Shown here in pieces: positions 49,654 through 64,000 of a stretch of 64,000 nt of DNA (the stretch's first letter is position 1; each line of letters opens with the position of its first letter). The notes under the pieces were generated by a model that saw only the letters and a list, made by a program, of their open reading frames with translations, was not told where the DNA came from and searched no databases. The position numbers were made by a program, and so were the translations under genes. Source of the DNA: Ophiodon elongatus (lineage: Eukaryota > Chordata > Actinopteri > Perciformes > Hexagrammidae); the NCBI GenBank assembly GCA_016806645.1, contig JACSYO010000469.1, positions 2,668,501 through 2,732,500 on the forward strand, written 5' to 3'.

Positions 49654-50260
49654 TCAAGTAGGTCCTATCTCATCTCTAAAAATATTTTTCCTGTTAAATG
49701 AGTCAATGACGTGGACACAACAATATTTACTGAATTTTCGGTGGGGTTTTTTTTCCTTTTTTTTTGACATAAAATGACAGCTTGTTTGGTAATATTGTTT
49801 CACAATATTTTCAAAACCGTGCCATGTGTTGACTAAAGCGGCTAAAATTTCATCTGGTAAAATGGCAGAGTAACCAATAGCAGTAAGTGCAGTCCCGCTA
49901 CACCTTCTGTAAGGTGCCAATAGGCTCGTTTGAGATGAACTGCACCTCGTCTGGAAAGTACCGAATCACACTGTACCTGGTCTCATGAGCCAATGGTAGC
50001 CTGGCCTACTGACAGCAAGATCGTTCGTCTTCGAGAAATAACAGTGTGAGAATAAGGAAATACTGCAGCAAATTCTGTGAATGATCTTAATAGAAAAAGA
50101 GGACTCTATGGAAGATGCAAGTATTCCAGAACGGAGGGATTTGTTGATCTTGAGAATGTTTGCAATAATTGTGGCGCGCTTTCAAGTACGTTTCCACTGA
50201 ACCACGTGATACATAGCGCTAGCGCTCAGATGTCAGACATAAAAAGGTAAGTTTTGTTTG
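49654..50260. other. Unclassified transposon-like stretch
   Basis: An 88-codon open frame on the minus strand (49654-49920, starting MAPYRRCSG) is followed by GC-richer sequence, a short + strand frame at 50109 starting MEDASIPERRDLL, a 12-bp palindrome AGCGCTAGCGCT (50215-50226) and a donor-like 'aaaaggtaagtttt'. The texture differs from the AT-rich surroundings and suggests a decayed DNA transposon. I recognise neither protein. Confidence 0.25.
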
Positions 50261-50694
50261 CTCTCTAGTTGTTGTTTAAGTTACTGATGGGACTTGCTTG
50301 CGCATATCTTGTGTGTGTGTTCTACACACATGAGAAAGTGATGTATTTGCACTTGTATTATTTTGCTTGAGGATCTGAAATTGGATTATTTGGAAAATAC
50401 ATGATGCTATCGTGACTCTGGTGTAAACAATTTGAAAACAGGTTATTGGAATAAAGAAAATGCAGACCTTTTTGGTGCTTTATTTGTAGGGTCAATGTGA
50501 GCGCACTAACGATTGCTGTGTATTTTATTATGTGTGGGTGTGGTTGATGTTATATGGCACTTTGCAAATAGCGGGGCGGGATAATTGTTTTTCGCTTCGA
50601 GCGACTTAAGAAGTGCATGAGCTGGTGCTGTATGTAAGAGCCAAATATGTTGTCATAATGACCAGAATGTAATTGTCATGCTACCATCGAGGGC

Positions 50695-51210
50695 TCAGAT
50701 ATATTGATAGGATCAGAGGCCCAATCCCAATGTCCCCCCTAAAGCCTTACATCTTAAACCCTTAGGGATTTACCTGACCTCACCTGTTAAATGGTTGAGT
50801 GAAAGAGGCGGTAGGGGCTTGAAATGGTGTAAATATGAATGCAACGGCATATATATCATATAATGTTACGTACAATTGTGAGCATTTAAATTATACTTTT
50901 TACTCCCTGATTTGAATGGCTTCCAGACTTTTGCCTCACAAGATGAGTTATTTGTCAAATAATCTATTTAATCTATAGTCTCTGCTTACATTCCTATGCT
51001 TTTTTCCATCTAACATCTTTAATCCTTAATGTTTTTGTGTAAATGTAATACGCCAGACTGAACGCCCAATGTTTACTTTTTTTTTTATGTCTCCGGTTTC
51101 CACTGCTAACCACATGTTTAACGTCACGTTGCTATGAATTGTGGGTAATTCCTTAAAGCAAAGTCTGCAGAAATGCAGACTTATGAAATTAAAAATGTTC
51201 ATAAAAGGCT
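50695..51210. mobile_element. MITE-like fish repeat ('cccaatcccaatgtcccccc')
   Basis: It opens with 'gaggcccaatcccaatgtcc' and 'ttaaacccttagggattta', then 'aggcggtaggggcttgaaat', and toward the end has 'gctatgaattgtgggtaatt'. These are words I associate with the two ends of a common teleost non-autonomous DNA transposon. Terminal inverted repeats are not clean, and the middle is AT-rich. Superfamily is not assigned. Confidence 0.45.
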
Positions 51211-51244
51211 CAAAATGTTTGCAAAAGAGCCCTCAAACACTTGA

Positions 51245-51690
51245 TGATTTGACAGTGGGACAGCCGTTTTTAATCTGGTTTTGGGCCATCACCATCTTGG
51301 CTTTTTACAACCAGAAGTGACGCAGCAGGTGAAAAAAAACAACCATTAACTGTCATGAACTGAAAACACACTGTGAAAAGTTGTAAGATGAAAATGCAGA
51401 TAACAGACTGGGCAATGTGTTGGGAGCAACGTGTCAATCACAAAGTAGCTACACCCTAAAGCATTTTTTTATACCATAAACTCATTTTTACAAGCCTTTA
51501 GCGAGGTAATAAATCAAGTGAGAAGCTGGGTCCTTTTCACATAGTCTTCTAATCGGACTTCTTATTGCATCCAGAAGAGTCACCCCCTGCTGGCTATTAA
51601 TGAGAATGCAAGTTTAAGGCACTTCAATTGGCTTCATTTTTCAGACACGGAGGTGTCTTCATATCTGCAACCAAAGAACTGCCTCCAGAT
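51245..51690. repeat. Percomorph dispersed repeat ('ccatcttggctttttacaac')
   Basis: 'ccatcttggctttttacaac' plus 'cagaagtgacgcagcagg' and, about 280 bp further, 'gagtcaccccctgctggcta', 'ttaatgagaatgcaagttta', 'aggcacttcaattggcttca' and 'ttttcagacacggaggt' match phrases of a common percomorph interspersed repeat. No coding capacity; the edges are uncertain. Confidence 0.55.

Positions 51691-55018
<3,328 letters not shown>

Positions 55019-55063
<45 letters not shown>
55019..55063. repeat. (GA)n microsatellite, second array
   Basis: A GA array between the two identical 84-bp copies, in the same position relative to copy 2 as the first array is to copy 1. Confidence 0.97.
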
Positions 55064-55066
<3 letters not shown>

Positions 55067-55147
55067 TGTGTGTAGCAATACACAAATAAAAACAAGATTT
55101 ATAAATATCCCAAAAGATTTAAATAGACTATTTTCTATCCTTTATGT
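55064..55147. repeat. Tandem duplication, copy 2
   Basis: Identical over 84 bases to 54934-55017. After 'tttatgt' the flank diverges ('gctgttc' here, 'agaggag' after copy 1). With the preceding GA array it forms a 130-bp duplicated unit. Confidence 0.95.
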
Positions 55148-56107
55148 GCTGTTCTTTAACAATCACAAAAAATACCTGCCAAATTGAGTATAGGCATAAT
55201 AATGAATACAGCTCACTAAAGGTTATTAATGCAATATTATAGTTGATAAAAAAAACATACACTTTGTCTAGAATCACTTTTATTATATTGAGGACTTTGT
55301 TGGGGTCCTAATTAAATGTAAAATGGGCTCCTGCCTTCTGATAGACCTACCCACTCATCACTGCTTGCTTAAATTGTCATGTGTGCTGATTCAATCAGGA
55401 AGGACCTATGGGACAGCTGTTCAGCACATGCCATAACTTTGTCTTCATGGCTAAACTTTATCAGTCGAGCATCCTATGCCAAAAAAAACGAACATAGAAC
55501 AAGTTAAGCTGTGACAGTACACTGACAGCTGAGCCCTGCTGATGATGATACAATGTCTCTGGAAACACAAACAACAACAATAACCCTTAAAATATTGCAC
55601 ATCTTCCTTCGTTTCTTGTGTCAAAACATGAGCAGTGGGTTAAGTGCCCTTCTTAGATTTCTCTCCATTGGCCTATGGTGCAGTGACCTTTCACAGTAAA
55701 CCTATTCCCGTTGCTCTTATGGTTAAGCTGCTGAGCAGGAAAGAACAGGCTACTGAGCTTGGCCCAGCAAGCAGGGCTTTTTCTCAGGAAAATCCACACC
55801 CAGCCATACTGAACCGTGGCTGGGAGTGCATTTGTGGAGCATGAGGGTGTGAGGAGCACTCTCTCACTTCTTATTAGTAAAGGTCATATTGTTGTTTGTG
55901 TAGGAAAAAGAAAAAGTCCACATTGTCAAATACATTTTATACATCAGAGTATTGATAATCCTTGGTGTTTTTGTTAGTACTTTTAAATATGTTATGTAAT
56001 TATTATCTCGCTGTAGTACGCATTTGATCTGCTCTCTCTGTTGTGCTGAGCTCCTCCAACTACACACACACACATGGACACAAACACAAAGTGAGATATG
56101 AGTATAT
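55148..56107. other. Non-coding intergenic sequence, nothing recognised
   Basis: AT-rich, with no exon or known repeat visible on either strand. Confidence 0.5.
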
Positions 56108-56141
56108 GCAGTACTCATATATATATATATGTGAGTACTGC
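56108..56141. other. Perfect 10-bp inverted repeat with (TA)n loop
   Basis: GCAGTACTCA (56108-56117) and TGAGTACTGC (56132-56141) flank 14 bases of TA repeat, so the structure could extrude as a hairpin. It sits at the edge of a dispersed repeat and may be one of its ends. Confidence 0.7.
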
Positions 56142-56222
56142 AATATGAATTTTATCATACCGCAATATATCGTATTGTGATACATATTGTATCGTGAGGG
56201 GCTTGCCAATACCTATTTAATA
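56142..56222. repeat. Dispersed fish repeat ('atcgtattgtgatacatatt')
   Basis: 'taccgcaatatatcgtattg', 'tgatacatattgtatcgtga' and 'ggggcttgccaataccta' match a common teleost repeat rich in ATCG/CGAT words whose copies end in 'tatcgtgaggtgcctgccaatac'. It is short, non-coding and immediately follows the hairpin. Confidence 0.55.
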
Positions 56223-59200
56223 CCATGCTGTAACATTAAAAAGGTTGCGACCAAATAATGCGCTGGTGCAACCAACTGAGAAAGATGCTGGCACCAAAGC
56301 TATCATTAGAAGAGTTAGTCTGAGGCCCTGCCTGAGCTGGAAATTAAAAAAAAGAGCGGATCTTAGTTGTGCCTCAAACAGACTCCATCCTTCTTGTCTG
56401 AGAACAGTTAGCTCTAACACATCAGTACAATGCACTCAATCCTCCCACCCGTAAGGATGACAGGGACAGTGACAGAGAGGTTGCATAATTTGTCCCGGGA
56501 AAATGGCATACCAAAATGGGATCCTCCTACAGCTGTTTGTGCGCACTCCTCAAGAAGTGTTCAGGCATCAAGCCTTGTTCAGTGGAACTTGTGTGGAGAT
56601 TTGTAGCTCGTTCCCCTGTACATTCATCAGATGTACCTGCTGGATGTATCTGAGTATTTCTTCAGACCTTCTGCTGAGGATAGGGTAGGTGTGACACATC
56701 ATTACTGGCCAACCTGTTACACTGTGACAATCAGGATTTAAAGCAAGTTGACAGGATAGGTAGATTTGGTCCCATCGGAGGCTGAAGTTCTAAAGATGTG
56801 TTCAGACGGAATGCAAAGTTTTTGTCACAATTTGATATATGCAAAGCCACAAGTGAACCATCGGACACATATCCAAAGATTATCTGTATGTGATTACCAC
56901 AAAGACCCAGAAGCGCTTCTACTCTATTGTCTTTATCCAAAAAGCAAACGGACAAATCTTTGCTCTGGGTGCATTGGGACAAAGACATATACATTCAAGT
57001 TGACGCTGTTTCAAATTGAGATTTAAAAAAATGAAAAATAAATGTATCCCAAGGTTTTATGACTCCAATTTATGATTGTTCAGTTACTTTACAAACTCAC
57101 AAAATAAGATTTTTTTGTCATAACTTAAACTACCAAACAGTATACACAAGTACAGCTAAAATGATAAGTTGATTAATTGATTCACAGAAAACACATTGGC
57201 AACTATTTTAATAATTTACATGAAAGTCATTATGTGCAAGATTTAATGGTTACAAAAAAGGATTTACTTTTCTTTTTAATTATTTATTATTATTATTATT
57301 AAGATTTTTTATTTATAAATCAAGCAAAAAACAATTGATTAATCAGAAATAATCTGCACATCAAATCCACAATGAATGATAATGACTTCAGCCTGAAAAA
57401 TAGTCCCATCTCAACCTACAACAACAACAGTAAAATCCTGCTTTTTCATTATTACATGCAAAAATCGAATGATATAATATATACTATATGGGGCCATTTG
57501 TCTGCATTAAGAACTTTTACTCTGAATACTTTAAGTGCATTTTCCTCATTATACTTCCATAATTTTGATTGAAGTTTTTGAAGTAAAATTTCCAATGCAG
57601 GACTTGTACTTGTAACAGAGTAATTATATAATGTGGTATTAGTACTTTTAAAGGATCTGAATAATGTCTCTATCACTGCCTACCAGCAATCATTGAAGTT
57701 CAAATGTGTCATGCTTCTATCATTGTATAAAAGTGGGAAAGCTGATAAAGAATAAGTTATCTGTTGCATCTTCATAGTACCTCAGTACCACATGCTGTGG
57801 TGCTGTATATATTTGTCTATTACTGTACAATACATTCAACACTGGTACATCAAAGCCTGTTGGAACCTTAAAAAGGCTTTTCTTTGCCTTACAGCGCATG
57901 TCAGTTGGCTTTAATCCATTTGAAAGAATTCTACATCACAAGACAGTATTTTCAGAAAGGCACTAAGAAAGCTTTCGTTGCCAATACAAAGTCTACTTTA
58001 TGATAATGAAGCTTTGTATTCTTAAGAGTGTGTGACGCACCGTACCCTTTCTTCCCTTTAGTTCTCTATCATTGTCCAGCAAAAAACTCAGTTATCTTGA
58101 TCATACTCTCTTTTTCTGAACTTTACAAGAACAAAGCACTGCTTTATTCTCTTAAGGGGATTGAGATGTGCTACCAGTGACTCTGATGCTATAAACCTCC
58201 ATATAATGGTTACCTGATGCACAAGCTCTATTGTTGTAAAACCATTCGCACAAAACGGAGGAAATGATACTCACTAAACGGAATGGCAATGTACAACTAA
58301 CTCAAAGGAGACACATCAATTGAGTCAGAATGTGTTACATTTTAGCAGCTGTACATCCAACTAGAAGCACTTGCAGCTTGAAGTGTGCTTAGTGTCGCTG
58401 CCAATTTTGAAATGAATACCCTCTCCGTGTCCGATACCAACATTAGCAGGCAATTGGCTAGAGTAAATGGGAGAGTGGATAAACATTATTTATCACTTTA
58501 TGCAAACATAAACAGTCTGTTCACATTACTGCTAAAATATTTAACAAGATTACAGCTCACCTCTAAGTAATACCTTTGAATATTCAAAAGAGGCACCACC
58601 AGACAAAACAACACTTAATGGTTTAAATCAAAGTGGTCATTTTAGGTATTGCTGTGACTTTGAATGGCACTTGTTTCTGAGCGGTCAATGTCAGTTAAAC
58701 AAAAGGAAATGAATGGTTGGTTTTAGCAGCACACGACATCCTCTCAAAACTAAACCTTTGGTTGCTCTCCAGGATTTGATTAAACTTGGCTGACCTGTAT
58801 GCATACTAATGTGATGAAGTGCCTTTAAGTGTCCAGGCTTGATTGCAGTATGTATTTTGATTGCCATTACCCTCAACAGATAGTCTTTTACAATTGAAGA
58901 GTGAAGTTTCCGGTTGACACATATTTATGTGATGTTTGGTAGTGCTGTTGCACTTACACTAGTACTGAGGCCATTTTGGATGCAAAGGATTTGAATCAGC
59001 ACAGAGTGCCTAGGGAAACAAAACAAACGGTCTTAATTCTGACAAATTGTTGTAACGCCAGTGGGCTTCTTTCCAGCGGTTCTTTTATAAATTGGGACAT
59101 AATGCGGCAGTAAGTCAAAGCACTCCACATTTTTTATGGGACAAACTCGATGATCTGTGTGTGCCAAGTGTGGGCTAGAAGACACATACACACAAGTACA

Positions 59201-62200
59201 CTCCGACTCTCTCAGGCACATAAAGACACTACACCTGCAGAATTGTAGGCCGAGCTAGCTGGCAATAGTGGGAGGGGATATAAATGGCCCATAGCGGATC
59301 CATTCCCAGCGGGCAGAATGCGATAGTCAAGCAAGTTCAAGGTATAATCTCTGTTGGCCCATGAGGGGACTAATGAGTGACTGGAAGAAGGGGGAGGAAG
59401 ATGATTATACTTTACATACTAACCTTGGCAACTGGGCCTGTCCTTTAATGACGGCATAATTCAGCGTTCACCTTGGGAGACTGCCACGGGTTTTGGTTTA
59501 TGAGGTCACCCGGGTAACCTCAATCATTCAAGTGCATGCTCTGTCTTTGCTTCAGTGACTTCCCTCAACACACACAGGCACACTGGCACACACACACACA
59601 CACTGCCCCTGTGTTACAGATAGGCTGCATGCCACCACCAGGCGGGAGAACAGGTCAGATCACAATCTTTCTTGACTATCCCTCCCTGTTTAGGTTCCTT
59701 GTGCGAGGCTGACTAGAAGTTATGAGTGGATTGATCGATGTGCATATAACTCAAAGATTAATCTCTTGGTTTGAGTACAAGGCAGAATATTGACTTCAAT
59801 AAATGGATTAAGTATATAACCCATAACACTGTACATTTAGTGGTGTTCCAATTCCTCCTGAGTTGATCATTTTGTCATCCAGTGACACCTTGTTGTTTCC
59901 CATCAAAAAACGCTGTTTAATAGAATAAAGAATAGCCATTGTGCACGCAAAAAATCATACGATTGTGAATAAACCTAATAATTATAATTATTAGATTTAT
60001 CGCTATGCCAGCAATTATTTTGTCACCTTTTCAGAAGTTGTCTTTTTAGAGATGGAAAAGTCTTGATGCACTGTAGAAAAAAAGGCAGACATAATTCCTT
60101 TGATCAATAGAGTGCTTATAGCTGTGCCACAGCATATTGATGCAGTAAATCTAGATATTTCAATATTCTGCTTTCAAAATGGAACTTTTAAATCTTTATT
60201 GTGTGATTTGTTTATACCTGCAGTTGCAATGATTTTACTGTAATTTACTTACTTTTAGAGTTGCCACTTTTCTGCTGCTAAATCTCTACCCTCAACCATC
60301 ACTAATTGATACTAGATCTTATTACATATTGATCAAAAACAGGCTGCGCCACGTCCGAGAACATCGTCTAATTAGATGATGTATATTTCATATGGCTCTT
60401 TTGCAATACAATACAACGCACTGATGTATTAGAATATCCATTATTCATACAGTACGCCAATACATTTGACATATTTATTTTTCAGTCTGCTTTGGCTGCC
60501 AAGCTATTTCAGAAGATGCATGCGTTTGACACTAATTTTTGGATGCATTGTGCGGGTGGGGCAAAGTGGCTCTCTTGTCTACATTATTAAAGGCCTCAGA
60601 TGTGTTTTTCTTGTTTTCAGCTGATGGAAATATATTATCATGAAACTGTGGAGAGCTGGAGCAGCACCGAAATGTATTAACAGCTCCTGACTTACTCTGG
60701 TGCAAAGTACAAGATGAGTATGCTTGACTCTACAAATATTGCCTGTGCTCCCCGTGTATACAGGAGAAGAGGCGAAGCTTGTGTGTCTGTGTGGTGATCA
60801 GAGCAGAGTTTAAATTTCAAGAGTATGAAATCATCAATCACACTTGTTATGTTAACTCTGGTAAGAGTACAGAGCTTCATAAGACCAGAGGGTTAAAACA
60901 TAAGGGAATATTGAAAAAACATACATCTAATAATTGTAGTGAAATGAGGATTCAACGAATACATTTTGCCAGCCAACAAAGCAGCTTTTAGATGGCTAAA
61001 AATGTCCTGTAGTAGTTGTCGATATTTTTTACGCTGCATAAGGCCTTTTTTTATGTAGAAATACACCCATTCTATCAGGCTCATCACAAAGTGAGGATGC
61101 ATTAGAGAAGACAGTTCCTTCCCTTACTAATTGAAAATTCATCGATTCGGCCTATATTTGCTCAGATGAAATTCTGATGCTGTTATGAATATTTCTTAGT
61201 AACCATATCGCAGAGAAAGATAGACTAGCCAACAGTAGATCCTTGTGTCCCTTTGTGTGTCTGTTCTATAAAGCTAATGTAGTGATAAACATCCTTTTTG
61301 TAGTTTACTGATGTAATCTTCCAGATTTTGGAAATTAACTTATCATTTTCAAACAGCTGTAATCAGGAGCCATCTAGAAATACAGTTACAGAGTGAAGCT
61401 TTTACTCTTACAATGGAAATGTGGGACCATAAATCAAGACCATTGGGATGCATCATGACAATCCATAAAAATTGTACTGACCATTTTTTGACAATGAACA
61501 TACTGCACAATGACAGTGAATTTCGGAAGAATTACAGCTTACTATCACTCAATCTCCTGCCATCTCAATTACACTCAGTACTTAGTCTTGTCAGATTTAG
61601 CCATGCAGAGTCTCTTTAATGACGACTTGCAGCTCCTCTTTAGAATTTACGGAGAGCTTTGATGTGAGTTGCCAACTCAGATTGCATTCAAGCGCCTGTC
61701 ACTTTTCCACATTCGAAGGGGGGGAGATGGAGAGATGTACAGAACGAGAGAGACCAGCAGGTGTGTGCTAAGCCTAGCAGTGTAGACAATATACTGTAGC
61801 CAGACACGAGCCAGAAAACGGATACAGGCTGCCAATCGACAGAGAGGTTGTTATCATTATTGGCGAGGAGTGCTACTCCTCAACCAAAAGTTCCACTTTT
61901 ATTTGACCAGGGTTTGGGCAAAACAGTAGAATTGATCTGGAATTGATCAAAAAACTCGTACGGCTCTCTCATCTAAAGGGGATTTCATTGATCTGCCAAA
62001 GTCCTTCTCTATAATTGCTTCAGTGAAGTGTAGGAACAGCAGTTTCAGGTGGGTAGGTATCACAGGAAAGAACACAGCTCGGACAATTTACAGATCCTTA
62101 AGTAAAAAGACCGCCTCATCCCCACACCACCCACCGCAGCCCAAACTCCATCCTTTACAACCGCATCGACAAACCCAGTGATCTACTGAAAGGAGAAAAA

Positions 62201-64000
62201 AAAACATTGATACCACAGTCAGTAGCAATGTTGATGTATGAAACTTATTTTATTTTTTTATTTTTATTTTTCAAACCAAGAATCAAATTATATATTCTGA
62301 TAAAGCTGTAAAACAGCCAAATCTTGTTAATCCACATTATCGGCTCATCTCTCTGTCTTGATGTATGCATGCAGGTTTATATCAGCCAATGGGTTTTATG
62401 TTGCTAGACTGCCACCTAGTGAATGCTCTTAAAAGCTCCCCCTCTTGTTTCCACATGAGAAGAGACTGCTAGATGCAGCTGCTTTGAGCGAGGTGTCTTA
62501 TCAGACCCTTTTGATGGCAACACATTTAGGCTGTTGCCAACGGTAACATAAAAAAATGAATAGTGGTTTTGTAAAAAAATCACTAAGGAATCACATTTTT
62601 CACTCGGCTGCTTTGTAAGACATTTTAGATATTGTAAAAGAAAATGTAACTGGAAACTGTTATATTTAAAGTGGAAGATGTGTCCGTCATTTGAAACAAT
62701 GATAATGTAAGCTAAAGATGCCGAAATCTGTGTTTAATAAACAGGATGCTGTTTCAACGCCAATTAGAACTGCAGTCTACCCATCTGTCATACTCAACAT
62801 CTAACTCTTTCTTCTTCCCTTTTTCAATCCTTCCATCCCCGATCCTTCTAAGGAAAAGGAAAAAGTACACTTTCCATTAGTCCAATCCACAGCCAGGGGA
62901 AGAGTTGTCTAATGAAAAAGGCAGAGGCAGTGGCTTCAGATAAATTGAAATTACTCAGCACAGCTTTTATTATGTACATAAACCACATTGAGTTGGCTCT
63001 GGTGCACCTGACTGAGTCTCATAATACTTGTCAAAACACAAAAAGGAGGGAAATATACATGAGAAGGATAGAGGGATAATATCAGAAAGGTCAGTGACCC
63101 TTTGTCTACCAGTGAAACAACTGTTACCCCTCCACTGAAGCAGAGCCTTTTGATGCTGTCTCAGAACAGAAAGTACATATACAGTTGCGCAAACTAAGTT
63201 CATAAATCAAACTTTTTTTTGTATTTGAAAAAGCCAGAAAATCCAAATGCAAAAGAAATACAAGCAAGACATTGTGAGGATTGTTGTTTCCAGCCTGTCA
63301 CTGCCATTTGGCAGTACAAACAGAGATTTTGTATTTTTTTGGCCAACATTTGATCTTAATTTGACAAGAACTAAGAGAAATAACTAATATGTAGGTGGCT
63401 TTAACAAGAAATGAAACAGTTTTCAGTTAGTTTTGATGAATTTGGGTAATTTTGTATCCCTTATTCATAATCAGGAGCCATCGGATTTGGATCACTTATC
63501 AGACTGTGCATTATGTCTCCCAAATATGCAGAAAGTGGTCCCTATCTCGTAGAACTGAGTAATGACTAGCCTGGGTAAGTATTGTTAAGGGACTGTTACA
63601 GCAAACCCAATGAATTGCACAGCAGGGGCTAATTGAGAGAAAGAGACCGAGGCATGATTGTTGCATTCTCTAGAGATGGTTTTGTCTGAGGCCAGGCAAA
63701 GGGGAATGTCGCCTTGTCTCTGCTTTGATTACCATGCGTCAAAAGAAGATTACACTTATACGTATTACTAGGTTACAGACGTTATTTATTATAAAGCAGC
63801 ATTGCTTGGCAACTGGATTACTCTCTTAAGATTAATCAGACTTCTTTTTCATTTAAATTTCATTTCAGTTTCTAAAATGGATCTTAATAATAGATGAGCT
63901 ATAGAGCATCAGAAAGAAAGGGAGAAAATAACATTTAATTGTCATGCTGGTTCTGGTTTTTAATGTTGTGCTGCGGTGATGGGGCCTTTTTGAAGGCTTA
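56223..64000. other. Gene desert to the window end, nothing recognised
   Basis: AT-rich unique sequence on both strands with no exon, RNA gene or known repeat that I can support. Open frames are all below 90 codons and look like chance. A (CA)n patch of about 14 bases lies near 59588. Confidence 0.5.

Noticed and set aside
59578..59602. Short CA run
   Set aside because: Too short to list as a separate microsatellite.

Overview
This window looks like non-repeat-poor, AT-rich teleost DNA, and most probably comes from a spiny-rayed (percomorph) fish. Three things point there: a split vertebrate coding exon with a normal splice acceptor, abundant CA/GT and GA microsatellites, and several interspersed repeats that I recognise from percomorph genomes. 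These include a 0.5 kb non-autonomous element rich in GTTAAC/GCATG words, a tRNA-derived SINE, Penelope-like pieces and a retroelement-like end finishing in 'aataaaattgactt'. Nothing bacterial or viral is present.

Only one protein-coding exon can be supported with confidence. It is the last coding exon of a delta-1 protocadherin, best matched to protocadherin-11 (pcdh11), on the + strand at 13755-14215. Everything from 1 to 13754 is read as its last intron, because no further exon is visible. The DNA from 14216 onward is 3' UTR of uncertain length, followed by a gene desert to the end of the window. That layout fits delta protocadherins, which usually have very long introns and sit in gene-poor surroundings.

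The remainder is non-coding sequence with inserted elements. In order, these are: a percomorph non-autonomous repeat (22.5-23.0 kb) next to an unidentified 163-codon open frame; paired CA arrays (24.28-24.44 kb); a 'GTCCCCACA' repeat (28.0-28.2 kb); a possible Penelope 3' tail (29.64-29.73 kb); a degraded LTR (31.50-31.86 kb); a reverse transcriptase fragment of a LINE (34.57-34.79 kb, minus); a retroelement-like 3' end (40.24-40.74 kb); a rearranged Penelope-like element (45.3-48.0 kb); two or three transposon-like repeats (49.65-51.7 kb); a 130-bp tandem duplication carrying GA arrays (54.84-55.15 kb); and a hairpin plus dispersed repeat (56.1-56.2 kb).

The most interesting structure is the Penelope-like element. 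Two diverged copies of its zinc-finger/GIY-YIG endonuclease region point in opposite directions. Between them lie a forward reverse-transcriptase fragment and a tRNA-type SINE. All copies are broken by stops and frameshifts. Family identifications rest on remembered protein motifs and repeat consensus words, not on a database search. I found no convincing undescribed functional system.
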